Assembly: GCF_008935075.1 (NCBI RefSeq)
Contig: NZ_CP044545.1
Coordinates: 3,041,587 to 3,105,586 of the forward strand
Direction of reading: 5' to 3'
DNA from: Pradoshia sp. D12
GTDB lineage: Bacteria; Bacillota; Bacilli; Bacillales; Pradoshiaceae
DNA length: 64,000 nt
Below, piece after piece: positions 17,217-29,419 of the stretch. The notes below the pieces were generated by a model. The model had not been told where the DNA came from and ran no database searches. It saw nothing but the letters and a program-made list of their open reading frames with translations. The first letter of the stretch is position 1. Each line of letters begins with the position of its first letter. The position numbers were made by a program, and so were the translations under genes.

Positions 17217-18230
17217 TCAAATAACAGGGAAAGTCATCCCCTCTAGATTCCTGATTTCCTCTATAATTATATTTATCCTTTCATCAGGCTCCTTCAAATC
17301 GATTCCATAGGCTTCCGACACAATTCGATAATAGCCTTCTGCCCATCCTTCGAGATTCGGTATATTCAATGGATAAAGCAGGATATTATGCCTTTTAACC
17401 ATTTCCATTGCCTGTTCGAACATGATAGGATTATTATTTTCCAACCTGTCACGTAAGGTTTTATGTATGTCAGATAAAAAATGCGTTTCTTCAACAATTG
17501 GTAAGTCTACTATATTCACTGTAATAGTTTGACCGAACTTATCCACCTCTACAATCTTATCCACTTCCTGCTCTTTTAATATGGATAAAGTAAAGGTTTT
17601 TAAAAAAGGATGTTTTTCTTCTATTAAATATTGGCAAAGCAGCCCTACCCACGGTCTAATATTTTGCCCTGCAAGTGAAGATAGCATAAAAAATTGCTCT
17701 TGCATCGTTCCGGTTTCCAAAATAACTTTTATTTCTTCCTCCTGAATTTGAGGTGATTCGACTTTAAATTCAGGAAAATCATCTGAATATTCCTGTTCGC
17801 TGCCCTGTTCCACAATTCGTTTACTCATAGCCAATAGATGTTCTAATGATTCAACTCTGCCTTCAGGTACTTGATTTTCTTCCAATAACGCTTCGACTAC
17901 CGATATAATCTCGCGATGTTCATTTAATTGCAGAAGGATCATTAAATAAATATTGATGACATGAAAATACTCTCCAATTCCATTTCCCATCATCTTATTC
18001 ACTATAGCTTTTGCATCTTGGTAATTCCCGAGCTCTACAAGTGACAGAGCCAATCCGATATTGATATCTTCATCTTCCGGTTCCAATTCATACGCCTGGC
18101 CAAATAATTCACGGGCATTTTTGAATTTTTTCTCCTCCATGGCTTGCATACCTTTTTTGAGGAGCAATTGTGCCAGATTAGGAAAAGGAATTACCTTTTC
18201 ATCCTTTCGTTCACTTTTTGTGTTCTTCAT
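17217..18230 (-). CDS. ysoA: TPR-repeat protein YsoA
   Basis: A 337-residue soluble protein with tetratricopeptide repeats near the N-terminus (LLLKKGMQAMEEKKFKNARE, then AYELEPEDEDINIGLALSLV), followed by a helical region and a C-terminal domain without known motif. Start ATG at 18230 follows AAGGCGGT; an upstream in-frame ATG has no such site. The position between leuD and tig is that of B. subtilis ysoA. Function is unknown; TPR domains bind partner proteins. Confidence 0.85.
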   Translation of the reverse strand: MKNTKSERKDEKVIPFPNLAQLLLKKGMQAMEEKKFKNARELFGQAYELEPEDEDINIGLALSLVELGNYQDAKAIVNKMMGNGIGEYFHVINIYLMILLQLNEHREIISVVEALLEENQVPEGRVESLEHLLAMSKRIVEQGSEQEYSDDFPEFKVESPQIQEEEIKVILETGTMQEQFFMLSSLAGQNIRPWVGLLCQYLIEEKHPFLKTFTLSILKEQEVDKIVEVDKFGQTITVNIVDLPIVEETHFLSDIHKTLRDRLENNNPIMFEQAMEMVKRHNILLYPLNIPNLEGWAEGYYRIVSEAYGIDLKEPDERINIIIEEIRNLEGMTFPVI

Positions 18231-18364
18231 AACAAACCGCCTTGATTTTTTTGAATTAATTGTCGTTAGTTTAGCATGCCTTTCCATGAAAAACAAAAAA
18301 TCTTTCTGTTATTCACTCAATAAACAATGAAACGCAAAAAAACATAGACTATATATCTTGTAGT

Positions 18365-18952
18365 CTATGCCAGTATTCTCTGTTCGTATTGATTGATTTC
18401 TTCATTATACTGAAGCGTTAGTTCAATTTCATCCCAACCATTAATCAGCATGTTCTTCCAATATGGATGAATATCAAATCGAGCAAGTACGTTTTCTTGT
18501 GCTCTCAATTCTTGATTAGGTAGATCAACCGTTAGATCCAACGGTGTTTTACGTATAAATTCCTTTAGTGAAGCAAGAGTCTCTTTTTCTAAGGTTATCG
18601 GCAGTATTCCATTTTGCAAACAGTTTTGATGAAAAATATCTGCAAAGGAGGAAGCTAAAATTACTTTAAACCCATAATCCCCCAGTGCCCATGGGGCATG
18701 CTCACGAGAGGATCCACATCCAAAATTTTCACCTGCCAACAAAATGGTCGCACCTTTAGCTTCAGGCTGATTCAGTTCAAAATCGTCTCGCTCGGTTCCA
18801 TCTGCATGAAAACGCCAGTCAAAAAACACATACCTGCCAAACCCGGTACGCTCAATGCGCTTTAGGAACTGCTTCGGTATAATCTGATCTGTATCGACAT
18901 GATCGCGTTCAAGAATAACAGGTTTACCTGTATAGACTGTCATTTTTTCCAT
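18365..18952 (-). CDS. leuD: 3-isopropylmalate dehydratase small subunit
   Basis: A 195-residue swivel domain of isopropylmalate isomerase, which acts with LeuC to convert 2- to 3-isopropylmalate in leucine synthesis. Family motifs are DQIIPKQFL near residue 22 and GENFGCGSSREHAPWAL around 74-90. AAGGAGGTCACTAA spans the leuC stop, one base before the leuD start, so the two subunits are coupled. Last gene of the ilv-leu operon. Confidence 0.96.
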   Translation of the reverse strand: MEKMTVYTGKPVILERDHVDTDQIIPKQFLKRIERTGFGRYVFFDWRFHADGTERDDFELNQPEAKGATILLAGENFGCGSSREHAPWALGDYGFKVILASSFADIFHQNCLQNGILPITLEKETLASLKEFIRKTPLDLTVDLPNQELRAQENVLARFDIHPYWKNMLINGWDEIELTLQYNEEINQYEQRILA

Positions 18953-18953
18953 T

Positions 18954-20378
18954 TTAGTGACCTCCTTTTCCAGAAATCATAGGATTCACCGCTTCTCTGA
19001 TATCTACAAACTTTCCGTAAATCGCTGCCGCTGCTGCCATGCGCGGAGATACTAAATGCGTTCTTGCTCCAGTGCCCTGTCTTCCTTCAAAATTACGGTT
19101 CGACGTGGAAGCACAATGTTCACCTGCCGGCACCACATCTGGATTCATACTTAAGCACATGCTGCAGCCTGCTTCTCTCCATTCGAATCCAGCTGCTTTG
19201 AAAATCGTATCCAGACCTTCTTCCTCTGCCATCTTCTTAACAGCCTGTGAGCCTGGAACGACCATTGCTCTCACTCCTGCAGCAACCCTATTACCATCGA
19301 TAATTTCAGCCGCTTCCCTTAAATCTTCTATCCTGGAATTTGTGCAGGAACCAATAAATACATGCTGAACCGGTATATCTGTAATTGCCTGACCTTCTTT
19401 AAGACCCATGTATTCTAGCGCTCGCTGTAATGTTTTGGCTGCTGCTGGCTTCATTGAATTTGAATGAGGGATATTCCCGGTTACCGGGCTGCACATCCCA
19501 GGATTGGTACCCCAACTGACCATAGGAGAAATATCATCTCCATTCATGTAGATTACTTTGTCATAATCTGCATCAGCATCACTGGCCAATTCTGACCACC
19601 GCTTACAATATTCCTCGAATTCGTCCGGCACGGGAGCATATTTCCGGCCCTTCATATAAGAAAAAGTAGTTTCATCCGGGCTAACCAGACCGGCACGAGC
19701 GCCGCCTTCAATAGACATATTACACATAGTCATGCGCTCTTCCATCGACATATTACGTACTACATCGCCTGCATATTCCAAAATATAGCCGTTACCAAAG
19801 TTCGTTCCATTTTGAGTGATGATAAATAAAATGACATCCTTTGCAGTAACCCCATTTTGGAGTGAACCGTTTATTTCAATTTTCATCGTTTTCGGTTTGT
19901 TTTGCCAAATGGTTTGCGTCGCTAATACATGCTCCACTTCGCTCGTGCCAATTCCAAAGGCCAATGCACCAAATGCACCATGTGTAGATGTATGACTGTC
20001 GCCGCAAACAATGGTTTTTCCCGGCCAGGTTAAGCCTAAATCAGGTCCAATCACATGGACAATTCCCTGGTCTTCACTATCAAGGCCTGCTAAAGGTACT
20101 CCAAATTCCTGGCAATTCCGTTCAAGTGCTGTCAATTGCCTTTTCGCCACCTCATCTGTTATTACAAAACGATTAATGGTGGGGACATTATGATCCATTG
20201 TTGCAAAGGTCAAATCTGGTCTGCGTACCTTTCTTTTCTTTAGGCGAAGACCCTCAAATGCCTGAGGAGAAGTCACTTCATGAACGAGATGCAGATCGAT
20301 GTATAATAAATCTGGTTTTCCCGCCTCCTTGTGCACTATATGATTTTCCCAGATTTTATCCACGATCGATTTACCCAC
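18954..20378 (-). CDS. leuC: 3-isopropylmalate dehydratase large subunit
   Basis: A 474-residue aconitase-family subunit. Cluster ligands are in FIGSCTNSR and [10 protein letters not shown], which would hold a [4Fe-4S] cluster; [20 protein letters not shown] is the family signature, and [10 protein letters not shown] lies near the C-terminus. Start is GTG at 20378, with GAGGAGGG upstream. An ATG two bases before is out of frame. It lies 39 bp after leuB. Confidence 0.96.
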   Translation of the reverse strand: MGKSIVDKIWENHIVHKEAGKPDLLYIDLHLVHEVTSPQAFEGLRLKKRKVRRPDLTFATMDHNVPTINRFVITDEVAKRQLTALERNCQEFGVPLAGLDSEDQGIVHVIGPDLGLTWPGKTIVCGDSHTSTHGAFGALAFGIGTSEVEHVLATQTIWQNKPKTMKIEINGSLQNGVTAKDVILFIITQNGTNFGNGYILEYAGDVVRNMSMEERMTMCNMSIEGGARAGLVSPDETTFSYMKGRKYAPVPDEFEEYCKRWSELASDADADYDKVIYMNGDDISPMVSWGTNPGMCSPVTGNIPHSNSMKPAAAKTLQRALEYMGLKEGQAITDIPVQHVFIGSCTNSRIEDLREAAEIIDGNRVAAGVRAMVVPGSQAVKKMAEEEGLDTIFKAAGFEWREAGCSMCLSMNPDVVPAGEHCASTSNRNFEGRQGTGARTHLVSPRMAAAAAIYGKFVDIREAVNPMISGKGGH

Positions 20379-20417
20379 ATAGATCCCTCCTCATTTTATT
20401 GATACCTTTAATTTTTT

Positions 20418-21527
20418 TTACGCGTACGCTTCCATAATGTGAAAAATAGCGTCCTTCTGCAAAATTTCTTCCTTAATAGCCCTGGCCATTTCCGTAGTTG
20501 ACAGCACTTTTCCATCTCCTGATATATCTATTGTATGTTTGCCGGAGTCCAGTACATTTTTCACCGCTTGTTCCACTATACTTGCCTCTTCTTCCATTTG
20601 GAAGGAATGGCGAAGCATCGATGCAACAGACAGAATCATTGCAATTGGATTAGCTTTATCCTGGCCTGCGATATCCGGGGCAGAGCCGTGAATTGGTTCA
20701 TATAAATGCAAACCATTTTCAGAAAGACTTGCTGAAGGGAGCATTCCAAGTGAACCAGTTAAGACACTTGCCTCATCGCTCAAAATATCACCAAACATAT
20801 TTTCAGTCACCAATATGTCAAATTGCCTTGGATTACGGATAAGCTGCATCGCTGCGTTGTCTACGAGCATATGCTCAAGCTTCACTTTTGGATACTCACT
20901 GGCTACTTCTTCTGCCACCTCTCTCCACATTCGGCTTGATTCTAATACATTTGCCTTATCAACGGATGTTACCTTTCCTTTTCGTTCCTTTGCCAATTCA
21001 AAAGCGAGTGTGATAATCCGCTTTACTTCTTCGCGTTCGTAATACAGAGTATCGACAGCAGATTCCATGCCATCATGATAATTACGCTTACTCGGTTTGC
21101 CAAAATATAACCCGCCCGTTAGTTCCCTCACGATTAAAAAATCCGTACCATCAATGATTTCTTTTTTCAAAGGTGATGAATCCTCGATGCTGGCATAATA
21201 ACTGATTGGACGCATATTTGCGTATAAATTTAACTCTTTGCGGATTTTTAACAGCCCTTGCTCAGGTCGCATCTCCGGGGGATTATGATCCCATTTCGGA
21301 CCGCCAACTGCTCCAAGTAACACGGCATCATTTCGTTTACAAAGGTCAATCGTTTTTTCAGATAAAGGGGTACCCTCCGTGTCAATCGCTGCCCCGCCAA
21401 TTTGCCCATATTCAAAGACGAATTCATGCCCGAATCGTTCACCAATAGCATTGAGGATTTCGAGGGCTCCTATCATAATTTCTGGTCCAATTCCGTCACC
21501 CGGCAATACAGCAATGTTTTTTTTCAT
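20418..21527 (-). CDS. leuB: 3-isopropylmalate dehydrogenase
   Basis: A 369-residue NAD-dependent decarboxylating dehydrogenase for the third leucine step. Visible are GDGIGPEI at the N-terminus, the substrate-binding RELTGGLYFG region, the metal-binding DILSDEASVLTGSLG, and GSAPDIAGQDKANPIA for NAD. Length is typical (365 in B. subtilis). Transcribed with leuA, 23 bp apart. Confidence 0.96.
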   Translation of the reverse strand: MKKNIAVLPGDGIGPEIMIGALEILNAIGERFGHEFVFEYGQIGGAAIDTEGTPLSEKTIDLCKRNDAVLLGAVGGPKWDHNPPEMRPEQGLLKIRKELNLYANMRPISYYASIEDSSPLKKEIIDGTDFLIVRELTGGLYFGKPSKRNYHDGMESAVDTLYYEREEVKRIITLAFELAKERKGKVTSVDKANVLESSRMWREVAEEVASEYPKVKLEHMLVDNAAMQLIRNPRQFDILVTENMFGDILSDEASVLTGSLGMLPSASLSENGLHLYEPIHGSAPDIAGQDKANPIAMILSVASMLRHSFQMEEEASIVEQAVKNVLDSGKHTIDISGDGKVLSTTEMARAIKEEILQKDAIFHIMEAYA

Positions 21528-21550
21528 ATCGAAGAAATCCCCCTTATTGA

Positions 21551-24125
<2,575 letters not shown>

Positions 24126-24135
24126 TCATTTTTAT

Positions 24136-24654
24136 TTAGACAATTGAATAATTCTTTGTTCCCTGGTTGCCCATTTGAGTGGAGCGGGCAAAAGCGGTAG
24201 TGCCTGTTCTAGCTAATTCCTTAATTCCGTACGGCTTGACTAATTCGATAAAAGCTTCTATTTTATTTGATTCGCCGGTTATTTGAATCACAAGACTTTC
24301 TTTGCCAATATCAATAACCGAAGCTCTAAAAGGCTCAATGAGTGAGTAAATCTCACTTCTCGATTGGGGAGTGGCTGTTACTTTTACTAACGCAAGCTCC
24401 CTGGCTACAACGGATTGATCTGTTATGTCCTGTACCTTTATGACATCAATCTGTTTATTTAATTGTTTGGTAATTTGTTCTGCAATTTGCACGGATTCGA
24501 CGTTTACAACACAAGTTATTCGCGCTCTCTCCTCCATTTCGGATTGCCCTACCGTAATACTTTCAATGTTATAATTTCGTTTCGTAAATAAATTGGTAAT
24601 CCGGTTAAGGACACCCGGTCTGTTTAGAACGGTTAAAGTGATGATCCTTTTCAA
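24136..24654 (-). CDS. ilvH: Acetolactate synthase regulatory subunit
   Basis: A 172-residue subunit with an N-terminal ACT domain ([20 protein letters not shown]) that binds valine, and a C-terminal ACT-like domain. It activates IlvB and confers feedback control. The ATG overlaps the ilvB stop by 4 bp, giving coupled translation of the two subunits. Confidence 0.95.
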   Translation of the reverse strand: MKRIITLTVLNRPGVLNRITNLFTKRNYNIESITVGQSEMEERARITCVVNVESVQIAEQITKQLNKQIDVIKVQDITDQSVVARELALVKVTATPQSRSEIYSLIEPFRASVIDIGKESLVIQITGESNKIEAFIELVKPYGIKELARTGTTAFARSTQMGNQGTKNYSIV

Positions 24655-26381
24655 TTTTTCTTCACCCCTACCATTTCATTAATTCCCTTTCCAGGTGCAA
24701 CCATTGGGTATACATTTTCTTTAGGTTCTACAAAAATATTGATTAGTACTGGACTATCTTTACTAAATTCTTCGTTAAATACCCTTTCAGCTTCTTCCTC
24801 CGTCCGGATATCGAATCCCTTTATTCCATAAGCTTCAGCCAGCTTGCTGAAGGAGGGCTGGGAACGAAATACACTTTCTGAGTATCGGGATTCATAAAAG
24901 ATTTCCTGCCATTGGCGTACCATTCCAAGAGAACCATTATTGATAATGATAATTTTTACCGGCAAGTTCAGTTCTGCGATAACAGCAAGTTCCTGAATGG
25001 ACATTTGGATACCCCCATCACCATTTACGGAGATAACCAAATCATCTGGTTCAGCAATTTGTGCTCCAATCGCAGCCGGTAATCCAAACCCCATCGTGCC
25101 AAGTCCTCCGGAGGTTACCCATGCATTCGGACGCTTAAAAGGATAATACTGGGCAGCCCACATTTGATGCTGACCAACATCGGTTGTCACGATGGCATCC
25201 CCATTACTCATTTCATAAATCATTTCCATAATTCTCTGTGGTTTCAGGTGCTGACCGTTCCCCTTGTCATAATAGAATGGTGCATCCTCCAGCCAATTCT
25301 GAATTTGCTTCCTCCAGCCCTCGTTATCTGGCTGTTTGCCATTCTGCTTGATTAAATGCTTCAGAGCATGCCTGGCATCTCCTACAACCGGGATAGCCGT
25401 CGGAACATTTTTACCGATTTCAGCAGGATCAATATCTATATGGGCAACCATTGCATGCGGTGCAAATTTTGATAGATTACCTGTTAAACGATCGTCAAAC
25501 CTGGCACCAATATTGATTAATAGGTCACATTCAGACAGTGCCATATTGGCTGCGTATATTCCGTGCATCCCTCCCATTCCGATGTAAAGCGGATGACTCG
25601 GAGGAAAACTGCCAAGTCCCAATAATGTATTAACGACTGGGATTTGCTGTTGCTCAGCATATTCAAGTAAGTACTTTGAGGCTTTCGCATGAAGGATACC
25701 TGCACCAGCCAAGAAAACGGGTTTCTTAGAAGAACTGACTGCTTCTACGAGTCTTCTAATCTGCAAATAATTAGGTTCATACTTTGGCTGATATCCCGGC
25801 AAATGGATTGTTTCAGGTTCCTCTTCTATAGCTACTAGCTGAGCCATATCTTTCGGAATATCAATGAGGACTGGCCCTGGGCGTCCTGTTGAAGCAATAT
25901 GAAAGGCCTCCTTCACGATTTTTGGAATATCTGCCGTATTTCGAATTTGATAATTATGCTTTGTGATCGGTGTTGTAACTCCTAAAATATCTGCCTCCTG
26001 AAAAGCATCTGTTCCGATTACTCCTGTACCAACCTGACCGGTAAAAACGACTAAAGGCAAGGAATCCATCATGGCATCAGCAAGACCTGTGACAATATTG
26101 GTTGCTCCGGGACCAGATGTAGCAATTACCACTCCTGGCTTTCCACTTATCCTTGCATATCCTTCAGCCGCATAGATTGCGCCTTGTTCATGTCTTGGCA
26201 ATATATGCTTCAATCCCGATTTATAAAGTGCATCATAAATGGGTAGAACGGCACCTCCGGGGTATCCAAATAAAACCTCCACTCCTTGCTTTTTCAGGGA
26301 ATTGACCAACATCTCGGCTCCGCTGATTTTTATTTCAGTTTGTAGGCTTTTCTTCTCAGCAAGAGCTGTTTTCTCCAACAT
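24651..26381 (-). CDS. ilvB: Acetolactate synthase large subunit
   Basis: A 576-residue thiamine diphosphate and FAD enzyme that makes acetolactate from pyruvate. [16 protein letters not shown] begins the TPP PYR domain, with the catalytic Glu in PRHEQGA. The TPP-binding motif is [20 protein letters not shown], ending in INN. It is the first gene of the ilv-leu operon and follows a T-box leader. Confidence 0.97.
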   Translation of the reverse strand: MLEKTALAEKKSLQTEIKISGAEMLVNSLKKQGVEVLFGYPGGAVLPIYDALYKSGLKHILPRHEQGAIYAAEGYARISGKPGVVIATSGPGATNIVTGLADAMMDSLPLVVFTGQVGTGVIGTDAFQEADILGVTTPITKHNYQIRNTADIPKIVKEAFHIASTGRPGPVLIDIPKDMAQLVAIEEEPETIHLPGYQPKYEPNYLQIRRLVEAVSSSKKPVFLAGAGILHAKASKYLLEYAEQQQIPVVNTLLGLGSFPPSHPLYIGMGGMHGIYAANMALSECDLLINIGARFDDRLTGNLSKFAPHAMVAHIDIDPAEIGKNVPTAIPVVGDARHALKHLIKQNGKQPDNEGWRKQIQNWLEDAPFYYDKGNGQHLKPQRIMEMIYEMSNGDAIVTTDVGQHQMWAAQYYPFKRPNAWVTSGGLGTMGFGLPAAIGAQIAEPDDLVISVNGDGGIQMSIQELAVIAELNLPVKIIIINNGSLGMVRQWQEIFYESRYSESVFRSQPSFSKLAEAYGIKGFDIRTEEEAERVFNEEFSKDSPVLINIFVEPKENVYPMVAPGKGINEMVGVKKN

Positions 26382-26402
26382 GGAATCTACCTCCTGTTTA
26401 GT

Positions 26403-26784
26403 GATAGGCTTATTTGCCAGGTCTTTTTTAAAAATAAAAAAGCCTTTTCATCACATACGTTTCCCAATTGAAACGCAGGGATGAAAAGGCTTGTTGTCCT
26501 TTCCATGGTACCACCCTAATTCATAATTGATTTCATCAATCATGCACTCTTTACTTTTGATAACGGGTTGATCGGTCAAACCCGGTCTGTATTACTGGAG
26601 AGTTCATACAGACGCTCAAAGGGGAGTTCATACTTGGAAACAGTACCGATTCTCAGCACCATCGGCTCTCTGTAACTGTTCAGCCCACTTACTACTTATC
26701 CTTATCATCGCTTCTACTTATTAAATTCTTGTTATTAGTTCCACTATTATAAATCCAAATAATTACTAATTTGTTATCTCGTTG
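26403..26784 (-). promoter_or_regulatory. T-box leader (leucine) of the ilv-leu operon
   Basis: A transcribed leader of about 400 bases before ilvB. On the minus strand, stem I contains AGAGAG followed by CCGAT/ATCGG arms. The specifier region GAACTCCCC (26629-26621) presents CTC, a leucine codon. AGGGTGGTACCA (26517-26506) is the T-box that pairs with uncharged tRNA. The terminator follows. Uncharged tRNA-Leu should favour antitermination, so the operon is expressed when leucine is short. Confidence 0.93.
26435..26492 (-). terminator. T-box attenuator terminator
   Basis: AAGCCTTTTCATC pairs with GATGAAAAGGCTT, followed by TTTTTATTTTT. Its left arm neighbours the T-box sequence, and the competing antiterminator includes AGGGTGGTACCA. 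Confidence 0.9.
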
Positions 26785-26790
26785 AAATTT

Positions 26791-26819
26791 ATAATACGAC
26801 CTTCCAGACACATAGTCAA
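26791..26819 (-). promoter_or_regulatory. SigA-type promoter of the ilv-leu operon
   Basis: Minus strand TTGACT (26819-26814), a 17-base spacer and TATTAT (26796-26791), giving a start near 26784 and a leader of about 400 bases. Confidence 0.65.
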
Positions 26820-26864
26820 CTGATTTTTCTAAATTATTAGACTATTTAATTAATTCTGAATAAT

Positions 26865-26878
26865 TGTATGCGCTTTCA
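26865..26878 (-). promoter_or_regulatory. CcpA cre-like site upstream of ilv-leu
   Basis: TGAAAGCGCATACA (minus strand) fits the cre consensus TGWNANCGNTNWCA with one mismatch in either orientation. It is centred about 87 bases upstream of the predicted start. In B. subtilis, CcpA activates ilv-leu from a cre at a similar distance, as I recall. Confidence 0.55.
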
Positions 26879-26977
26879 TTGTTTTTGCTAAGCGGTTTTC
26901 CTATTTTAAAATTTTTATCATCGCAATATCATTTGTAATTAAAAGAAATAAATGAAATTTCATCTCTATTTTTCACA

Positions 26978-27002
26978 CAAAAAAAAGAGCCTATAAGCTC
27001 TG
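26978..27002 (-). terminator. Weak rho-independent terminator
   Basis: Minus strand AGAGCTTATAGGCTCT followed by a run of T, just after the stop of the membrane-protein pseudogene. Confidence 0.5.
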
Positions 27003-27006
27003 GAAT

Positions 27007-27470
27007 TTATTGCGATGCTCTTCTTCTTGCTATGTATTTTACTAAAATAATAGATACAATAACTGATAAAAGTGTATACGGCAGGTATTTCTCAAACAGA
27101 TCGGTAAAACGGAATGGTGCTTCATGGATAAACTCGGCTTTCTTCCATTGTTGGTTATCGATTTCAACAGCAATGCCCGAATCAGAGGATTTATTTTTTT
27201 ATGTATAATACTTAGTGCCTACAGGGTAAATGTTAGAGCCGTTTCCTTTATAATGCCCGGTATTGTCATCTGCCCTGACTCCACCTTGCCTATGTATTTA
27301 CCAATTTCCCGAGGATCTATTGCCTCATCTTCCTTTATTTCATATACCTTACCCTCCCAAACAACAAAGTATTTATTCCAACTTAATGCTTGGGCCAATG
27401 ATAGATAGATGAATGAAAGGACAAATAGTATCAGGGTCGTCTTTTTTTCAAAGCAATCGAACTCCTTCAT
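27007..27470 (-). pseudogene. Broken membrane-protein gene
   Basis: From an ATG at 27470 the frame encodes a hydrophobic N-terminus (TLILFVLSFIYLSLAQALSW), then an extracytoplasmic-looking region with FVVWEGKVYEIKEDEAIDPR, and stops at a TAG after 83 codons. In another frame the sequence continues VGTKYYT, meets a TAA, then KNKSSDSGIAVEIDNQQWKK and on to a C-terminal helix (YTLLSVIVSIILVKYIARRR). Together they make one bitopic protein of about 150 residues with an N- and a C-terminal helix, broken by one indel near 27225 and one stop near 27198. The family is not recognised. Confidence 0.65.
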
Positions 27471-27524
27471 AAATACTATTTTAATAGTAGCATATAATTT
27501 CCATATTAATTACATATAATTCAA

Positions 27525-27558
27525 TAAAAAATCCTGCGGATCAATTACCACAGGATTT
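27525..27558 (-). terminator. Rho-independent terminator of the ABC exporter operon
   Basis: Minus strand AAATCCTGTGG pairs with CCGCAGGATTT followed by TTTATT, directly after the second exporter gene. Confidence 0.8.
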
Positions 27559-27562
27559 CACA

Positions 27563-29419
27563 TTATGAAGTCTGGATATTTTTATACTGGCTTTCATACA
27601 TTTCACTGTATCGACCTTTATGACGTAATAATTCTTCATGCGTTCCACTCTCTTTGACTTGGCCGTCATCAATGACCATAATCTTATCTGCCTCGCGAAT
27701 CGTACTGAGCCTGTGTGCAATCACAAAGCTGGTACGTCCTCTCATCACTTTACGCATAGCATTCTGTATGGCAAGCTCTGTTCTCGTATCTACACTGCTC
27801 GTTGCCTCATCCAGGATCAGGATTGCTGGATCCTTTAATATTGCCCGGGCAATAGCTAGCAGCTGCTTGTTCCCTTGGCTGAGATTCGAGCCATTTTCTA
27901 GAAGCATCGTATCGTAGCCATTTGGAAGTCTTGTAATAAAATAATGAGCATTTGCCGTTCTGGCAGCTTCAATCATTTCTTCATCTGTAGCATCCAACCG
28001 GCCATATTTTATATTCTCTTTAATGGTTCCCGTAAACAAATACGTGTCCTGCAGCACAATCCCAAACGTATCTCTTAAGCTCTCTCTTGTATAATCACGA
28101 ATATCTACCCCATCGATTAAGATGCTCCCTTCAGATACCTCATAAAATCTGGTTAAGAGATTCGTAATGGTTGTCTTCCCTGCACCAGTTGGTCCCACTA
28201 GCGCATTGTGGCTGCCCGTTTTTGCTTCAAAACTGATATTTTTTAAGATGGGGTGATTTGCGTCATATCCAAATGAAACATTCTTAAACGTTACATTTCC
28301 TTCTGAATGCCGGAGTGGAACCGCATGCTCGCCATCTTTTGTCTCTTCATTCTCATCAATCACCTGGAATACTCGTTCAGCACCTGCAACTGCAGACTGA
28401 AATAGATTGAATATATTGGCCAAATCATTTAACGGTCTCGTAAACTGCCTTGAATAGCTGACAAAACTGGCGATCACCCCAATCGTTACAGCTTCATTTA
28501 CAGCCAAGATACCGCCTACAATTGCAATCGCGGCCAGTCCAAGATTATTAATTGCATTCATTAATGGCATTAAATAACCTGACCAGATTTGTGCCTTCCT
28601 TCCTGATTCAAATAATTTACCATTGATTTCTTCAAACGTCTCGACCACTTGATTTTCTCTATTAAAGGCTTTAATAATAAGCGTTCCGGATATCGTTTCT
28701 TCTATATGTCCGTTCAATTTGCCTAAATGTTTTTGCTGTTCCCGAAATAAAACCCGTGTCCGTTTAGCAATCATTTTCGTTAGCAAATACATAAATGGTA
28801 TCGTAATACATGCAGCAACCGTCAAAATGGGGCTCAATATTAGCATCATAATAAATGATCCCGTTATTGTGATGACTCCACCCATCAGCTGCGTAGTCGA
28901 TTGAGAAATACTACTGCTGACATTATCGATATCATTTGTAACTCTGCTCATCATATCGCCATGGGCATGCGAATCAAAATAACCGATTGGTAATTTAAGC
29001 AGCTTATGAAATAGCTTGCTTCTTAAAGATTGAACAACCCGCTGAGAAACTCGGACCATCATCCAGCCCTGGAGCAAACTGGATATTCCATCTGTTACAT
29101 AGACCACAGCCAAAATTAGAATCATCATATGTAATAAGTTCAGGTCAACTGATTCCATTGCAATCGTATCGACTGTTCTTCCAATCCAATAGGGAACAAA
29201 TAAGCTGATAGCTGAACTAATAACAACAAAGCCAAAAATAATCCACAGACTTCTCTTTTCAGACCCAAAAAATCCCCAAATCCGTTTAAGAGTTCCCGTA
29301 AAATCCTTAGGTTTTTCTACAGGAGCAAATCGGCCCGCACCATGGCCATGGCCTCTTCCCCCTGGTTTCGGCATTTGCGGCTGTGAGGGCTTGCTTCCAT
29401 TCTCCGATTTATTTGCCAT
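27563..29419 (-). CDS. ABC exporter subunit with canonical nucleotide-binding domain
   Basis: A 618-residue half-exporter: six membrane helices (about 55-340), then an ATPase domain with Walker A GPTGAGKTT, Walker B LILDEAT with the catalytic Glu, and the H-loop in VIAHRLST. The signature motif is altered to LSQGNKQ. The N-terminus is rich in Pro, Gly and His (GGRGHGHGAGRF). The ATG at 29419 follows GAGGAGATGG and overlaps the upstream exporter gene by 11 bp, so the two are partners. The family resembles B. subtilis YfiC and the multidrug exporter BmrCD; the substrate is unknown. Confidence 0.88.
   Translation of the reverse strand: MANKSENGSKPSQPQMPKPGGRGHGHGAGRFAPVEKPKDFTGTLKRIWGFFGSEKRSLWIIFGFVVISSAISLFVPYWIGRTVDTIAMESVDLNLLHMMILILAVVYVTDGISSLLQGWMMVRVSQRVVQSLRSKLFHKLLKLPIGYFDSHAHGDMMSRVTNDIDNVSSSISQSTTQLMGGVITITGSFIMMLILSPILTVAACITIPFMYLLTKMIAKRTRVLFREQQKHLGKLNGHIEETISGTLIIKAFNRENQVVETFEEINGKLFESGRKAQIWSGYLMPLMNAINNLGLAAIAIVGGILAVNEAVTIGVIASFVSYSRQFTRPLNDLANIFNLFQSAVAGAERVFQVIDENEETKDGEHAVPLRHSEGNVTFKNVSFGYDANHPILKNISFEAKTGSHNALVGPTGAGKTTITNLLTRFYEVSEGSILIDGVDIRDYTRESLRDTFGIVLQDTYLFTGTIKENIKYGRLDATDEEMIEAARTANAHYFITRLPNGYDTMLLENGSNLSQGNKQLLAIARAILKDPAILILDEATSSVDTRTELAIQNAMRKVMRGRTSFVIAHRLSTIREADKIMVIDDGQVKESGTHEELLRHKGRYSEMYESQYKNIQTS

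Noticed and set aside
26821-26866. CodY box near the ilv-leu promoter
   Set aside because: AATTAATTCTGAATAATT is palindromic but differs from the CodY consensus at about six positions; not strong enough to list.
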